In this document: one piece after another, positions 1-11,700 of the stretch
Layout: the number at the start of each line of letters is the position of its first letter
Numbering within the stretch: the first letter of the stretch is position 1
DNA from: Ettlia oleoabundans
Taxonomy: Eukaryota; Chlorophyta; Chlorophyceae; Chlamydomonadales
Assembly: GCA_019693395.1 (NCBI GenBank)
Contig: JAAMXP010006545.1
Coordinates: 1-47,961 of the forward strand
DNA: 47,961 nucleotides
Reading direction: 5' to 3'
Translations under genes and position numbers: made by a program
The notes under the pieces: generated by a model
The model's input: only the letters and a program-made list of their open reading frames with translations
Databases searched by the model: none
Told to the model about the DNA's origin: nothing

Positions 1-21
1 CCCAGCCACCCACCCACCTAC

Positions 22-2038
22 CTCCTGAGGCTGAACATGGGCACCGCCACGCCCGCACCCCGCCAACGCTGCTGCCTCCTGAAGCAGCCGTCAAAGCGCG
101 CCACAAGGGCGGGCGCCCCTGCCCCCGTGCCATCGTTGGCGGGCAGGGCCACCATGCGGTTCTCTCCCGCCTCAAGCTGCAGGCTGCCATCGGCCCGGCG
201 GATGCCGTACTTGTAGGTGCAGGGCAGGTTGCTGAGCGGCAAGCGAACCTGCAGGAGATGGCTGTGTTGTGCCGTTTTTGCAGGGGGAGCACCGAGGCGC
301 GACAGAGGATGGGACATGACTATGCAACATGTGCTGGCATGCAGGTGTGTGCACATATTGCTGCAGAAGCAACACTATGTCGCAGGGCAACTGCTGATCG
401 CACCTCGGCCTCCCAGCAAGATGGCGTAAGCGGAGTCATGGCCAGCACCTCCTGCACAGCACAAGCAGCACAGCATGGCGAGGAGCAGCGTGGCACGGCA
501 TCCCAGGACACGCATGGCGTGCCAGAGCATGAATATTGCGTTTGTGACGTGAGCAGCAGGCACCCCATTACAAGCCCGCGTTGGCCATGCACAAACGGGA
601 ACAGCGCCCCATCACACAATCCAGGGCACAAACAAGCTTCTTAGAGCTTAGAGCTCAGCAAGCAACCCAAGGGCGAACAGGGCGCTACACGCAAGGGCGC
701 AATAGCAGCTCAAAGGGTCTCGCCTGCAGCTGCCAGTTGCCCAGCTGCGCTGCGCCGCCCAGTATGCAGATTGCCTCCCCCTCCTTCAGCTCCCCGTCGC
801 TGCAAGCAAGGCAACAACACAGGTCGTCAATTTGTGTGAACACGGAGCTCAACAAGAACAAGGCGGGTAGTTCCTGATTACAAGGTAGTAACTGCCATGA
901 AAGTGACGGCACGCGGCACTGCTTTGATCATGCTCTGGTCAGCTGCATTGCATCTAGCCTGTGTGCAGGCAGGGAGCACCCAGTTCAACTGCCAGGGTCA
1001 AAGCGCACAGCCAAGCGTGGCGTGACACACCACGGCATGGCGCAGCAGAGCCAAGCACATCGGAGCGCGTAATAATGGCTCGCACAGCACAGCAGCGTGA
1101 AGTCACACGCAAGCAACCAGTGCAGCGAAGGAAGTGCAGCAGCACTCACTGCACTTGGAACCGCGCTATGGCCTCTCCCGCCATTGGTCCCAGCCGCTGC
1201 ACAACGCCGCCGCTGGAGGTGCAGCGGTTGCGCCACACGACACGCGCAAAGGCGCTGCGGGCGAGCACCAGTGAGGGGTGCCCCTCATCCGTCCACACCT
1301 CGTCAACATCCACGATCGAGCCGTCCTCCAACCCCTCTGGCAGCACCACCGTGTGCCGCTCGCTGGCCCACTTGAGCACCTCATAAGCCTCGTTCACCAC
1401 TGCCAGCCGGTAGGTGAACTCCCCTACGGCTGGGATGGGGAGCAGCCCCTCCCACAGCAGCTCATCCCCCACGTGCCGGCAGCTGAGCCAATGAGCCCTG
1501 CAATGGAGGTGGGTGATGGTGGATGACTGACTGATTGCTGCACATGCCATGCAACAGGGATGGGAGGGGGTATACGCAATGACCAGGTCAATGGTGGAAC
1601 GCATGCCTGTACTTGCAAGCACCCAAAAGTGCGTGCATGCGCAGGGACCAACCGCAACCCAAAGCGTGGCACAACCTGACAGTAGCCTAAAACTGTGTGC
1701 TTCTGGCATAGTGCATGCGGACCCAAACTCACTTTTTTGCATCCCAGTTCCCGAACAGAGGGCCCTCACCAAACACAGCCACGTGCTCCCCCCACTGCAG
1801 CACAGAAGGCAGCACAGCGCCGTGACGGTTGGAACAAAGCTGGGTTCAGGTCGATTGGAGCCATGGTGTCATTCACAAGCATGCTGAAACGGCAGCTTGC
1901 CTGCGTAAAGTATGAGGTGCGAAAGTGCACAAGGAGTGAGCCGCTTTGGGTCGCGCTAAGTGGCACAGCTGCAGCGCTGCGCTGTTCCGCGGTGGGGAGT
2001 GCCGCTGCCGATGCTGCCCCCTGGGCCTCCGGCACCAT
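22..2038 (-). CDS. DPE2: DPE2, cytosolic 4-alpha-glucanotransferase (5' part; continues off the left edge)
   Basis: In plants this enzyme takes maltose exported from the plastid at night and transfers a glucosyl unit to a soluble heteroglycan in the cytosol. Exons (transcription order): 2038-1901, 1794-1733, 1497-1150, 799-724, 451-404, 248-22; all phases join. The product opens without an obvious targeting signal, as expected for a cytosolic enzyme. Two CBM20 starch-binding modules follow. The first runs through FTQWGEHVAVFGEG, LFGNWDAKK and VLPEGLEDGSIVDVDEVW. The second contains GEAICILGGAAQLGNWQLQ, WEAEVRLPLSNLPCTYKYG and LQLEAGENR. Then WRGAGVAVPMFSLR marks entry to the GH77 domain, which lies outside the window. 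Two donors are GC (after 1901 and after 724). The start is the first ATG in the exon-1 frame; an upstream exon is not excluded. The order of two CBM20 then GH77 is diagnostic of DPE2 rather than plastid DPE1. Confidence 0.93.
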
Positions 2039-2333
2039 GTTCTCCACCCGGCGCCTGGGGCTCGCCCGAGAGCTGTCCAGGGGTGGCACACGGCGCTTCA
2101 GCAGCAGGCTTGCTGTTGGGTTGAAAGAGTTTGTAAGGGATCACGACTCCCTGAGGCGAGGGCAGCCGTCAGGCAATCCTCTTATTACAGGCCGCAACGT
2201 GCCTAGACTTTACGGGCAATAACACTCCCCTAAGAGCCATAGACAAGTTCTGCATACGTGGCCATGGGACGAAAACCTGGAGCAAGCAGGCCTCCGATCG
2301 CGCCTGTGTTCCTTCAGTTTGCGATCAATAATC
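2039..2333. promoter_or_regulatory. Shared 5' interval between DPE2 (-) and metaxin (+)
   Basis: These 295 bases separate the two start codons of a head-to-head gene pair, so they must hold both promoters and 5' UTRs unless upstream exons exist. I see no convincing TATA box or known element. Placement is from gene geometry only. Confidence 0.5.
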
Positions 2334-4396
2334 ATGTCGGATGACACAGATTCTTCTCCAGTCGTGGTGCTGTACTCCCTGAAAAAGGCGTGGGGTCTGC
2401 CGTCTCTGAGTGTTGCTTGCGTTCAGGTTGAGGTGCGTAGCAATCATAATCTCCAGGACGTTTGATGTCAAGCGGAGCCTTCGCTTCCAGGGTTCCTGGC
2501 TTTCGATCCACAGGCTGCAGCCGCTTGTTCCGGAGTAGGACGGCGCTTTGGATTGATTGCTTAATTTACGATTGCGCAAACAGTGGAGAACGCCCGTTCT
2601 GGCCCCCACCAACTGCCGCCACTTCCGCACGCAGGCCTACTTACGGCTTAGCGGGGTGCCCTTTGTGATCCAGCAATGTAGCGCCCCCAGCGCCAGCCCC
2701 ACTGGCCAGGTGCCGGCGGTGGACACCAGCACGGACTTGGTGGCTGCCGAAGTGTCCTCAGCAGCGGCAGCACCCCTGGCAGAGTTTGCAGCGGCACGCA
2801 TTGTGATAGACTACTTGAAGGCTAAGGTGAGGGGGAAGTTGTGCTGTGCGATTGCTGTTGACGAGTGCTGGGTACGAGAAAAATTATCCGACCTGCTGAA
2901 AGCTGCTGGCAACTGGCAGGTACTCCTGTGAACTGTCGATCGTTGAGCAGCTGCCTGAGGCTGCGTACGTTCTGAGTTATGTGCATGCCTTTTTAATGAA
3001 TCTAGAGGCCACACGCAGCAGCATGATTGCCATGGCACACCTCAACATCGTCGCATTCTCATCTTCACCAACCTCTTCTCCCCGCTCAGGTGGTCGACTT
3101 GGATCGTGGACTGACGGCATCCCAGCGGGCAGAGGCAGCGGCATATGGGGCGCTAGTTGAGGCCAAGTTGATCCCTGCCATTCTCTACAGCACCTGGTGT
3201 GAGGCAGAGGCATTCTCGCAGCACACACGGGGCGCCTATGGTGGCGACATGCCCTTCCCGCTGTCATACTTCATCCCACGGGCGCAGCGCAAGGCCCTGC
3301 TCCAGCAGTTTGCGAGCACCAGCAGCAGCCAGGTGTGCGGTATGGCGGGGGCCAGCTGATACCTGGGTGGTAATGTCTGGGTGCTGCATGCACTCTGTGT
3401 TTTGCATTTGGTTTTTCATTCTGTGCTTCAGGATTCACCCACGCAAGAACAGCGCTGTGGACAATTTTCACAGCGGTGTACCTGCTACTAGTGGCCTGCG
3501 AACAGCGCGTCCCAACCACCACTGCTTGAATCCAACAATCCGCCTTTTTCACGGGCCCTGCTGCGTTGCCTGTGTTCTGCCGCCGCAGATGTACAAGGGT
3601 GCAGGCGAGGCACTGGATGCGCTAGCAATGCGACTGTTCAACGGTGGCAGCGATTTCTTTTTCGGCTCCCAGCCCAGCAGCCTGGATGCGCTGCTGTTCA
3701 GCTGCCTGGCCTACATACGAGCCGCCCCCGTGGTGCATCCGGAGCTGCGGCGGAAGCTGGAGGGGCACAGGGTGCTGGGCAACTATGTGGATCGCTTGTC
3801 TGACCTGGCCTTTGCAACCAGGGTGCCCGCAGCGGAGGACGTCGAACTGAGATGGTCGGGTTCGGAGGGCACGCAGGCGGCTGATGACAGGTGATTGGGC
3901 AGGCATTACAATGCCGCAATCGTTTGCGCTTTGATTGCTGGCTCTTATGGTTGCTGCCTGAAAGCCGAGGCCTGGCGACAAGTTTGCAGAGGCGAAACGG
4001 GCAGCTCGGCTGTTGTGTTGATGCAGTTCTGTGAACGTCGATCCTTTGGTCGAGGCCCTTTCACCCTCGAATGTGGCTCGGCAGGCCGACGCCCCCTGGG
4101 CGACACCCGAAGGGCTCCCAAACTTACCCCTGGCCTGCTCCCACCCTGTCTTTGCACCCCCCCTCCCATATTTCAACCCCGTACTTGCAGTAATTGAATA
4201 CGTCCTGCTTGCCCTCCCCCCCTGCAGATACTCGAAAGCCAAGAGCGAGAAGGAAAGCGAGCTGCAGCGCAAGGGGCGGCGCTGGCTCATTTGTGCTGGG
4301 GCTGCCATCGCTGCATACGTGTTCTTTAGCGGGCAGTACCTGCAGTTCGACCTCTTAGGGTATGACATGGAGGGAGAAGATGCTGATGAGGAGTGA
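2334..4396 (+). CDS. Metaxin-like component of the mitochondrial outer-membrane sorting and assembly machinery
   Basis: Metaxins (Sam35/Sam37 relatives) act with SAM50 to insert beta-barrel proteins into the mitochondrial outer membrane. Exons: 2334-2432, 2635-2826, 3090-3332, 3589-3890, 4228-4396; all phases join to give 334 residues. The N-terminus has the thioredoxin-like metaxin signature (VVVLYSLKKAWGLPS, then AYLRLSGVPF). The GST-C-like part contains EAKLIPAILYSTW, DMPFPLSYFIPRAQR and FFFGSQPSSLDALLFSCLA, the last being the most conserved metaxin motif. A single tail anchor (about residues 298-313, WLICAGAAIAAYVFFS) follows a basic stretch, and the C-terminus is acidic (EGEDADEE), the same arrangement as plant metaxin. 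For exon 1 the GAG|GTGCGT donor was preferred over CAG|GTTGAG because it keeps the spacing between the WGLPS motif and the next helix. All introns are GT-AG. Confidence 0.95.
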
Positions 4397-4755
4397 AGGT
4401 GGATGACTGGGCAGCTACATCTTGAGGCATGGCAGCAATCTGCCGACAGCAGCAGCTGCCTAGAAGGGCTCTGTTTTGATTGCCTGGGGCTGCTCAGTAC
4501 AATACTGGTGGCTAACCTTTGCAAATTTGCGAAGAGTGCGAACTCAATTGGATGCCTAGGGGTGGGGCAGGAGATTAGAACATCGCCAAATCAGGCGCAT
4601 ACCAGATGTGCGTCCCTGCTGTGAGCGCTGGGGGTCTGCGCCCACATTCTTGAACTGTGTTCGCGGGCCTCTCGCTCAAAGATCGCGTCTTTGCTCGAAC
4701 GGACATAAACGCGATTGCCAGAACGTCTCACACGGCTCTCTGACGCTTTACCAGC
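4397..4755. other. Intergenic, metaxin 3' side to next gene
   Basis: These 359 bases lie between two genes on the same strand. They should hold the metaxin 3' UTR and the next promoter. I see no further gene, repeat or clear polyadenylation signal. Confidence 0.5.
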
Positions 4756-5417
4756 ATGGCGGCAATGGTCGGCGCCCTCGCGCAACCTTCGTTTATTCAG
4801 GCAGTGTGCAGCAGCAAGCGGTGCTCACGTAGCAGCGGAGGCGCCCGGCAGCTGCGGGTGCGAGTACGCGCAGCTGGTGAGGAGCCGGACCTGTCGCAGC
4901 AGTTCGCTGATTTTAAGAGGCGCATGAACGCCTCCATGCCCGAGGTGGAGCAGAGGGTCGCCACGGAGGCTCCTAGGTGCGCTCTGCCCCTGCACGCCTG
5001 CTGGAGCTGCCGCCAGCCTATCACACCCGCCTGCACACGCTGGGCGCAGGCGCTGCGCAGGCAGCTCTGGCAAGCCATTCATACCAATTGCAACGCAGAG
5101 TACTTTATTCTCAGCACTCTGTACCCTCCCCATTGCAAGGCCAATCTTGGTTGGGCTCAAGACTTCAAAGTTGACCGCCGCCATTGCCGCGCTGTGCTGC
5201 CTGCAGGTTTAGGAAGTCGGTGCGCAGCGGCAATGGCTGGAACTCGGGGCCCAGTGTTGATCAGATGCGCCGCCAGGAGCAGCAGCTGTTGAATGCTTGG
5301 ACCCAGGAGCGGCTCATGCAACTGGCAGCTGGCGGCACCATGGTCCTCGTGCTGCTGCTGCTGTTTGCTGCGGGCGGGCCGCCGTCAGATGCTCGCTGCA
5401 CCCTGCCCTGGTGCTGA
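4756..5417 (+). CDS. Small single-span membrane protein with probable organelle-targeting N-terminus (unknown function)
   Basis: Exons 4756-4976 and 5207-5417 join in phase to give 143 residues. The first 40 or so residues lack acidic residues and are rich in Ala, Ser and Arg, ending around RQLRVRVRAAGEEP, which fits a chloroplast (or mitochondrial) transit peptide; plastid targeting is inference. The mature part is predicted helical (LSQQFADFKRRM, QEQQLLNAWTQERLMQLA) and is followed by one hydrophobic span, TMVLVLLLLFAAGG. The protein ends with a short Cys-containing tail, PPSDARCTLPWC. I do not recognise the family; no function is assigned. The intron is GT-AG (GTGCGC donor). A TGTAA polyadenylation signal lies 36 bases past the stop, supporting the 3' end. 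Confidence 0.75.
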
Positions 5418-5452
5418 GCTGCACTGCGGACCCTGGATCTCCTGTCCGTGGG

Positions 5453-5457
5453 TGTAA
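5453..5457 (+). terminator. TGTAA polyadenylation signal, small membrane protein gene
   Basis: The plus strand reads TGTAA 36 bases after the stop codon at 5417. TGTAA is the standard green-algal nuclear polyadenylation signal. Confidence 0.55.
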
Positions 5458-5869
5458 AAAGTTGTTGAATCTCACACTTTTTATCTGATTGAATTTTTAA
5501 ACCACTTGGAGATTTTTCTCCTTTACAAACTTGCATGTACAATAGCAGCCGCTGGTGTCAGCAGGCGTGCACTTGCTTCGCGACAAGTTGTGAGCTCTTA
5601 TGTCAATCGATTGATCATTCTGGTTTGGTTGTGATTTGTTGGAACAAACAAGCAGGACCTGTGGTACTACACTGGCATGACATACGTGTTAATCTGAGAT
5701 TCAGCAGAACCAGCTAGAATGAAAGTTGGAGGACAGCAGCTAAGAAGGGAGGTGCGTTGCGCTGGGCTGGGTGGCGGGAGTCCAGGCAATCTTGCCCCCG
5801 GCACAGAGCACATGCACACGCAGCTCACCCAAGCAAGCTTGCTGCAGTTGTCAGCAGGAGAGTGAACAT

Positions 5870-5874
5870 TTACA
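5870..5874 (-). terminator. TGTAA polyadenylation signal, E2F gene
   Basis: The minus strand reads TGTAA about 138 bases downstream of the E2F stop codon (6014-6012), a normal 3' UTR distance for green algae. Confidence 0.5.
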
Positions 5875-6011
5875 CAGAACAGCAAAACCACAGCTACGCG
5901 CTAGATGGGCGCTAGGCTGATGAGGAGGTCAAGTGGAGGCGCAGGGTCACTTGATGGATGGCAAGAGCGGCATTTCACGCGGGGCCAAGAATGCGGGTGC
6001 GATAGTGTGGG

Positions 6012-8413
6012 TCACAGGTGCAGCACGGAGTTTGAAGTGGGGTCCTTGAACAGGTCGACCAGCGGTGGGAAGATGCCGCTGTTGCCTGCGCTGCCTGTAT
6101 CATTGCCAAACCAAGCCTCGGAGGCATCCAGGCGCAGCAGGGCGCCGGGCGAGGGCTGCTGCAGCCAAGGGAGAGCATGTGGGCCAGGGCAGGGCAGGCG
6201 GTATGAATGAGCGCATGACTTTCAGCCGCAACACCGGCAGGGACAAGCGGCAGTGTATACTGTGCAGATATCAAGCAAAGCGACTACTCTCAGCAGCCCT
6301 CCACAAGTGGGGTATGGCTGCACAGGCAGTTATAGGCACGTCAACAACGAGCATAAGATGGCACCTGTACTAACAGAGCAGGCGACAGTCTGGGAGATTT
6401 GCGGCTGTTGGGTGCCCCGCCATCGCCGGCTAGCGCAACCTCAGCATCGCCAGCCAAGCCGGCTGCGCTGGCTGGCGCTGGCGGCAGCTGCATCGGCGCA
6501 GGGAAGCCGCCGTGGGCGCTTGACAGCATGTGTCCGGTGAGGAAGGGCAGTGCTGGTGAGATGCCCATAGGCGGCTGCACTTCCCATAGCATGCCCGCGT
6601 CAGGGGAGGGTGCCACAGACGGCAGCTGACCAAAGGGCGGGGGTGGCGGCGAGGCTGCCTCCGGCATCCCATCCTCCGCTTCATCCACTCCACCACCTCC
6701 AACGCCTAATCCGCTAGCATCCCGCCGGCTGCCATTGGCTGCAGCATCTGCAGCAGCGGGGGCTGCCGCCCCCGCACCGCCCTGCACTGCTGGTGCCTCC
6801 AGTCCAGCTGCAGGTTTGCCAGCCGGTGCCGGAGGGGAAGCAGCGTCGCCCTGTGCCGGCCGTGCCAGGAACTTCCACACCTCAATTGGGTTTCGCTCGC
6901 TCTTGATGATGATCCTGCTTGGCGGGGAAGAAAGGAGGCAAGGCAAAGTGGGAACTGTGAGGGACAGGCAAGCACGTCATGCACGTTGACAAGTGTCCGC
7001 TTGTAGGGATGATCGCGGAGCGGCAGGAGCCGGCAACAAAGCAAGCAGACGGCATAGTACATTGCGTAACAAACTCCCTTCCCGGAAAATCAACTCCCTA
7101 TCCCGGAGAGCAAATGTTTCACAACGCCCAACGGCATGCCAGCGCCACAGGCGTGCCAAACGGCTGCACTTCACAGCCCCTGCCACCCTCACCTGTACCG
7201 CCTTTCTCCCCGCCTTGCCCCTGCGTCTGCCTCTGGCTCTGGCACCTCCAGCACCGTGCCCTGCGGGGCCAGCACCGCCACCACCTGGTCGTTGGGCCGT
7301 AGGGCAGGCAGCGCCATTACATCCACATCTGTGAGGTACAGCCGCTGCCTGTTCAGCTCGTGGTCGGTCATGCGCCTCATGGCCTCCCACAGTGATCCCA
7401 GCTGGGCGTCAAGGGAGGCCTCCGTGGATCGCAGCACCTCCAACTCCCGGCGAAGAGCGGCGGCGGCTGGACTGTCAGCCTCACCGCTGCCATCTGCATT
7501 CAGGCATGGCAGGGGTAAAGGGAGACAGCAGCAGGGGTGGGCGGGAACCGAGGGCCTTGAAATATGGTAGGCGTGATGCAGTTATTGTAAGCAGACACCC
7601 GCCGATCAACAGCCAGCAGCATGAAGGCAATGCAGGGACACACCTTCTTGTGCCGTGCCCTTGCCGCCGCTACCGCCGCTCCCTGCCGAACCCTGCTGCT
7701 GCTGCTGCTGCTGCGCGGGATGCAAGCTGCTGCCGCTGCCGGCCACGCCGTGCTGCGGCGTTGTGAAGCGCACGTTGTTCTTGCCGCACTTCCCAATCAC
7801 ACCGATGCCCTCTAGCACATTTGTGATGTCGTAGATTCGCCGCTTCTGCACATGCAGCGCCTCTGCCGCCTTGTTCAGGTCCAGCACCCCATCTTCTGCC
7901 TCCTCCATCAACCCAATAAACTTGCGCGTCAGCAGCCCAAGGCTGGAGTCATAGCGGCAGCCTGCAACCACGAGTATCAAAGGTGCCATCGAGAGTTTGG
8001 CAGCGACGCGCAGTGGAGGGAATGGGAATGAGCGTAGAGGAGGGGCCTGCAGCACGCAGGATTGCCGAAGCGGTCCACCCGCTTGCACCTGTGGTCTGGT
8101 TGCCACCCGTGGGTGCGCCGGTGGCACGAGCCGGGGAGCGCGAGTAGACGCCCTGTGTGCTGCGTCTGCCGCGCCTAGCAGCCACAGAATTGGGTTCCTC
8201 CTGCAGTGCAAGCAGACAGTGGCGGGGCAGCCGTCAGAGCGGCGTCAGGTAGGCCCAAGCACTCCTACAGGCGCTTCTCCAGGCGATCTATCGACAATGA
8301 GCCAGCATCGCGCACCTTGTCATCGTCTTCCTCCTCTTTCAGGGAGGCCTGCAGAATGGGGTAGGGCAGAGTGGCGCGCTCCCTCAGGAAGTTCACCGTG
8401 AGGAGCAATGGCG
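6012..8413 (-). CDS. E2F transcription factor (cell-cycle regulator); 5' end unresolved
   Basis: E2F binds DNA as a heterodimer with DP and is repressed by retinoblastoma-related protein (RBR) to control S-phase genes. Supported exons: 8413-8316, 8200-8089, 7961-7644, 7493-7193, 6914-6365, 6158-6012, about 508 residues. Exon 3 begins the winged-helix DNA-binding domain ([53 protein letters not shown]), including the RRxYDI DNA-contact motif. Exon 4 gives the coiled coil and marked box ([40 protein letters not shown]), completed in exon 5 by [17 protein letters not shown] long Pro/Ala/Gly-rich region follows, then a short C-terminal motif ending [10 protein letters not shown]. The N-terminal exon has an acidic run (KEEEDDDK) but no ATG in frame, so at least one 5' exon is missing; 8498 is a possible start but implies an intron of only 54 bases. 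This is a typical E2F, not an atypical DEL/E2F7-8 type, because only one DNA-binding domain is present. Confidence 0.93.
7693..7713. repeat. (CTG)7 / (CAG)7 coding microsatellite in E2F
   Basis: Seven CTG units on the plus strand encode a polyglutamine run just after the E2F DNA-binding domain on the minus strand. Confidence 0.85.
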
Positions 8414-8727
8414 CTGAAACGATGTGATTTCACTGAGTCCTTCCTGCAGTCACCTGGCGTGCGGCACCCCTGGTCCGGCCGATTCGGCCAGCAGTCATGG
8501 TGTGCCGTGCACACCGCCGAAGCTCCTGCCAATAACAACAGCACGCAAATGAGATAGAATGCTCAACAACCTTGCGACCGTCCTGTTCAGGGCCCGATCA
8601 TTGATGGGTTCTGCCCAGCATTCACAGCATGTCGGAGATGCTGTTCCCAAATAGTATAGGGATGGACCATTGCGATCAGGCTGCAGTGTGCTGCTGGCGC
8701 ATTAACTGCTTGCGATTCGGAGCAGGA
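8414..8727. promoter_or_regulatory. Interval between E2F (-) and hexosaminidase (+)
   Basis: The two genes point away from each other here, so both promoters and the missing 5' exon(s) of E2F should lie in or near this stretch. I looked for E2F-type TTTSSCGC sites that could suggest autoregulation and did not see one. Confidence 0.4.
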
Positions 8728-11700
8728 ATGGGGCCGAGTAGCAAGGGTGCACGCCTGTTACTGGCCCTTGCAGTGCTCGTTGCACCCTCAGCGGTGCAAG
8801 GCATGTGGCCGAATCCTGAGGCAGTGACTGAAGGGCCTCGTACGCTGTGCCTCAAACGTCACCTCGATTGGCAGGCCGTGGTCTACACCAGCGATATATT
8901 GCAGGCTGGATTTGACAGGCGAGTGTTCAATATATAAAAGCCGAAGAGCGCGGGTGCAGCTGTGTGTCAGAGCTGCTGGAAGCCGGGTGAGCGGTGGGTA
9001 CTGCCGCCAACCCCTCTCCTTGACGATCGACTCCTGTCTCGGGCCCCAACCGTGCCATCTCTTGCTGTGCAGATATGCCGACATCCTGCGGGGCACGCCC
9101 TTGGGAGTGGGGAACGAGGACGAGGTGACTAGCAACGGCTTCAGCTATGCACTGGAGGAGACGGAGGCAGAAGCCGAAGTAGAAGCGGCGCAGCCGGAGG
9201 CAAAGGCAGCGGCGCAGCCTGCCGGCGACGTCCCCATCCACCTGCACAAAAAGCGGCGGCACAAGCGGTGCCACGTGGTGCGCGGCGTGGATGTCAGCGT
9301 GACCAGCAGTGATCAGAGCCTGACGCTGGAGACGAGGGAGTCGTACTCGCTCAGCATCGACGGAGGAGCAATACTGATACAGGCCAACTCGGTACGTGGG
9401 TGCTGGGGTGGCAGCTGGGTATGATGTGGGTGCTGAAGGGGCAGCTAAAAATGCGGGTGTTTGAACGCCAGCTGGGTATGTGGGCGCTGGCGGGCATTGT
9501 GCACCAGCTTGCATGGTGCTGGGTGCTAGCTGGGCTTTAGGCCACAGTCAAGAGAAGCAAGGTGCCATCACCGCCAACGGGCAGCATAAAGGGCACATGC
9601 GTGCATCACAAAGCAACATTGTTAGTGCAGTGCTGTGCTATGCACTAATTTCTACCCAGCCAACCAACCACAAACTGAAGCTGCCTCTGCATGAGTTTTG
9701 ACACCCCGGCAGGTTTTCGGTGCGCTACGTGGCATGGAGTCTCTTGCCCAGCTGGTGCGCCGCCGCACGGTGGAGGAAGTGGAGCTGAGCGCCGGCATTT
9801 ACACCAATGGCGACGGCAGCGGCGATGCCGGTGCATGGGAGGGGTTCGTCCCAGAGGAGGCGGTGTGGCCAGGTGGGTAGGTGCTGGGTGGGTGCAGCAG
9901 TGGCCTCAGGTGTGGGGTGAGCTGAGCTGCGAGGGTATTTTACGATTGCGTCCATCCGTTGCTATCCAAGCAGCCTGTGCAGCAGGCAGCGGCCGCCAGC
10001 TCACTTTGTCCACCTCATTGTTGCGGCACACTCAACCACTCAACATCAACCTCTCAATTCCTTGGGCGGCTCTGCCATTTATTGCTGCAACTTGATAAAC
10101 TTCCAGGCTCAGAAGGGGAGCCAGAAGAACGCATAGCTGGTGGTGTTGATGGGCCAGGATCTGGAGATGAGGTAGAAACAGGGCTGATGAGGAAGAAACA
10201 CCACCGCCGTCACCGTCATGACACCGTGCTTCTGGTTGACGAAATAGACATCTACGACGGGCCGCGCTTCCGCTACAGGTGGGCGCTCGTCCCTGAATGC
10301 ACCGCAATGCGTGGTGTGCCTTGTGCAACAGGCAGCAGGCAGGTAGTCAGTCAGTTAGCTAGGCAGGCGTCAGTTATCCGGTGACCTCATTCTTCCCCCA
10401 CAGGCAGGCAGGCAGACAGGTCACGCACTCGGCAGCACCAGGGCTGCTCCTCGCTGCCTTGCTGCAATGTTGGTGGGCAGCAAGTGCTGGTGCGGCAAAG
10501 GATGGGTCAGCCATGGCCATGACCATGCAAAAATATGAAGCAAGTTGCATCGTGGCACTGCGTCTTCGTTGTCACCGTCACTGCACCGTTGTTGGACGCC
10601 AAGCTAGCATGGGGTCTGCTCCGCCGCTCTGCCTCCACTTGCAGGGGTCTCCTCATCGACACTGCCCGCCATTTCCTGCCCGTCTCAGTCATCAAGGTGT
10701 GAATGGTGGGGAAGGAGGCAGGGGCTGTGCTGTACATTAAGTTCTGCTGCGAAGAGGGTGTCACAATGTTGGTGGCCACTATTGCAGCAGTGGACGCCCG
10801 TCTGCCGCGATTGGTTGCACAGTGGGTCAGCCATCGTGCCAACATGTGCGCATGGTGACTGCTGCTGCTACTGCTACTGCTGTGTAATAGCATGGGTGGA
10901 ATCCTACTACATATACTGTTCTTTTCTCCGACCACGTCCAAATGATCTGTGTTGGTTTCCGTTGCAGGACCACCTTGATGCAATGACCATGGTCAAGATG
11001 AACTGTGAGTGGGTGGACAGCAGGGCAAAGCCCTGCTGCTTAGCTTGCTTTCTTGTTTCTGATGCTACCCTGGGCCCGGCGCGGGTAGGGGGGGTGCGAG
11101 GGCTTCCGTGTCATCTGCGTTCAAGCCTCTCGTCTCCTTCGTCTCCGCACACCTTCATTAACATCTTCCTGAGCCCCAGCCCTTCTCTGCTCACCCGTCT
11201 CCTTGCCGTAATCCCACCACAGGCCTGCACTGGCACCTGACCGACGACCAGTCCTTCCCCTGGGCGTCAGAGGAGGTGCCGCAGCTGGCTGAGCGCGGTG
11301 CCTTTGCACCAGAGGCGGTGTACACCAGCGAAGACATACGGGAGGTGGTGGAATATGCGCGGTTCCGTGGTATACGCGTTATACCAGAGCTGGATACCCC
11401 GGGTGGGTAGGTGCAATAGATATCGGCGAAATGAGATGTTTGCAAATGTTGGGCAGGCGAGAGTGGTGAGTTTGCACGCGTGCAATGTTGGGCGGGGCCT
11501 GGGGACGACAAGCAGCTTAGTGAGATATGTCGCTGAACTCAATTGTAAGAGTCCCCCACCCTTTGGCACTCACCCATTGCGCATACACCACACACCCCTT
11601 TCAGGCCACACCCAGAGCTGGGGCAAGAGCTTCCCCGGGCTGCTCACTGAGTGCTACAACACCGCCAGCAGCAGCAACAGCAACCACGAGGGCCCCGAGC

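Larger units (their letters stand above)
5418..6011. other. Convergent intergenic region between the small membrane protein and E2F
   Basis: This 594-base stretch holds the two 3' UTRs of converging genes. TGTAA occurs on the plus strand at 5453-5457 and on the minus strand at 5874-5870, each correctly placed downstream of its gene's stop codon. I see no other gene. Confidence 0.6.

Noticed and set aside
3622..4524. 300-residue open frame antisense to metaxin
   Set aside because: It lacks any recognisable motif and overlaps metaxin exons 4 and 5, which are conserved; long antisense frames are common in GC-rich coding DNA.
8316..8498. ATG at 8498 as the E2F start
   Set aside because: It can be joined in phase to the exon starting at 8413 only through a 54-base intron, shorter than any other intron here, so the 5' end is left open.
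8629..8727. Upstream in-frame extension of the hexosaminidase
   Set aside because: The ATG at 8728 is immediately followed by a clean signal peptide; an earlier start would bury it.
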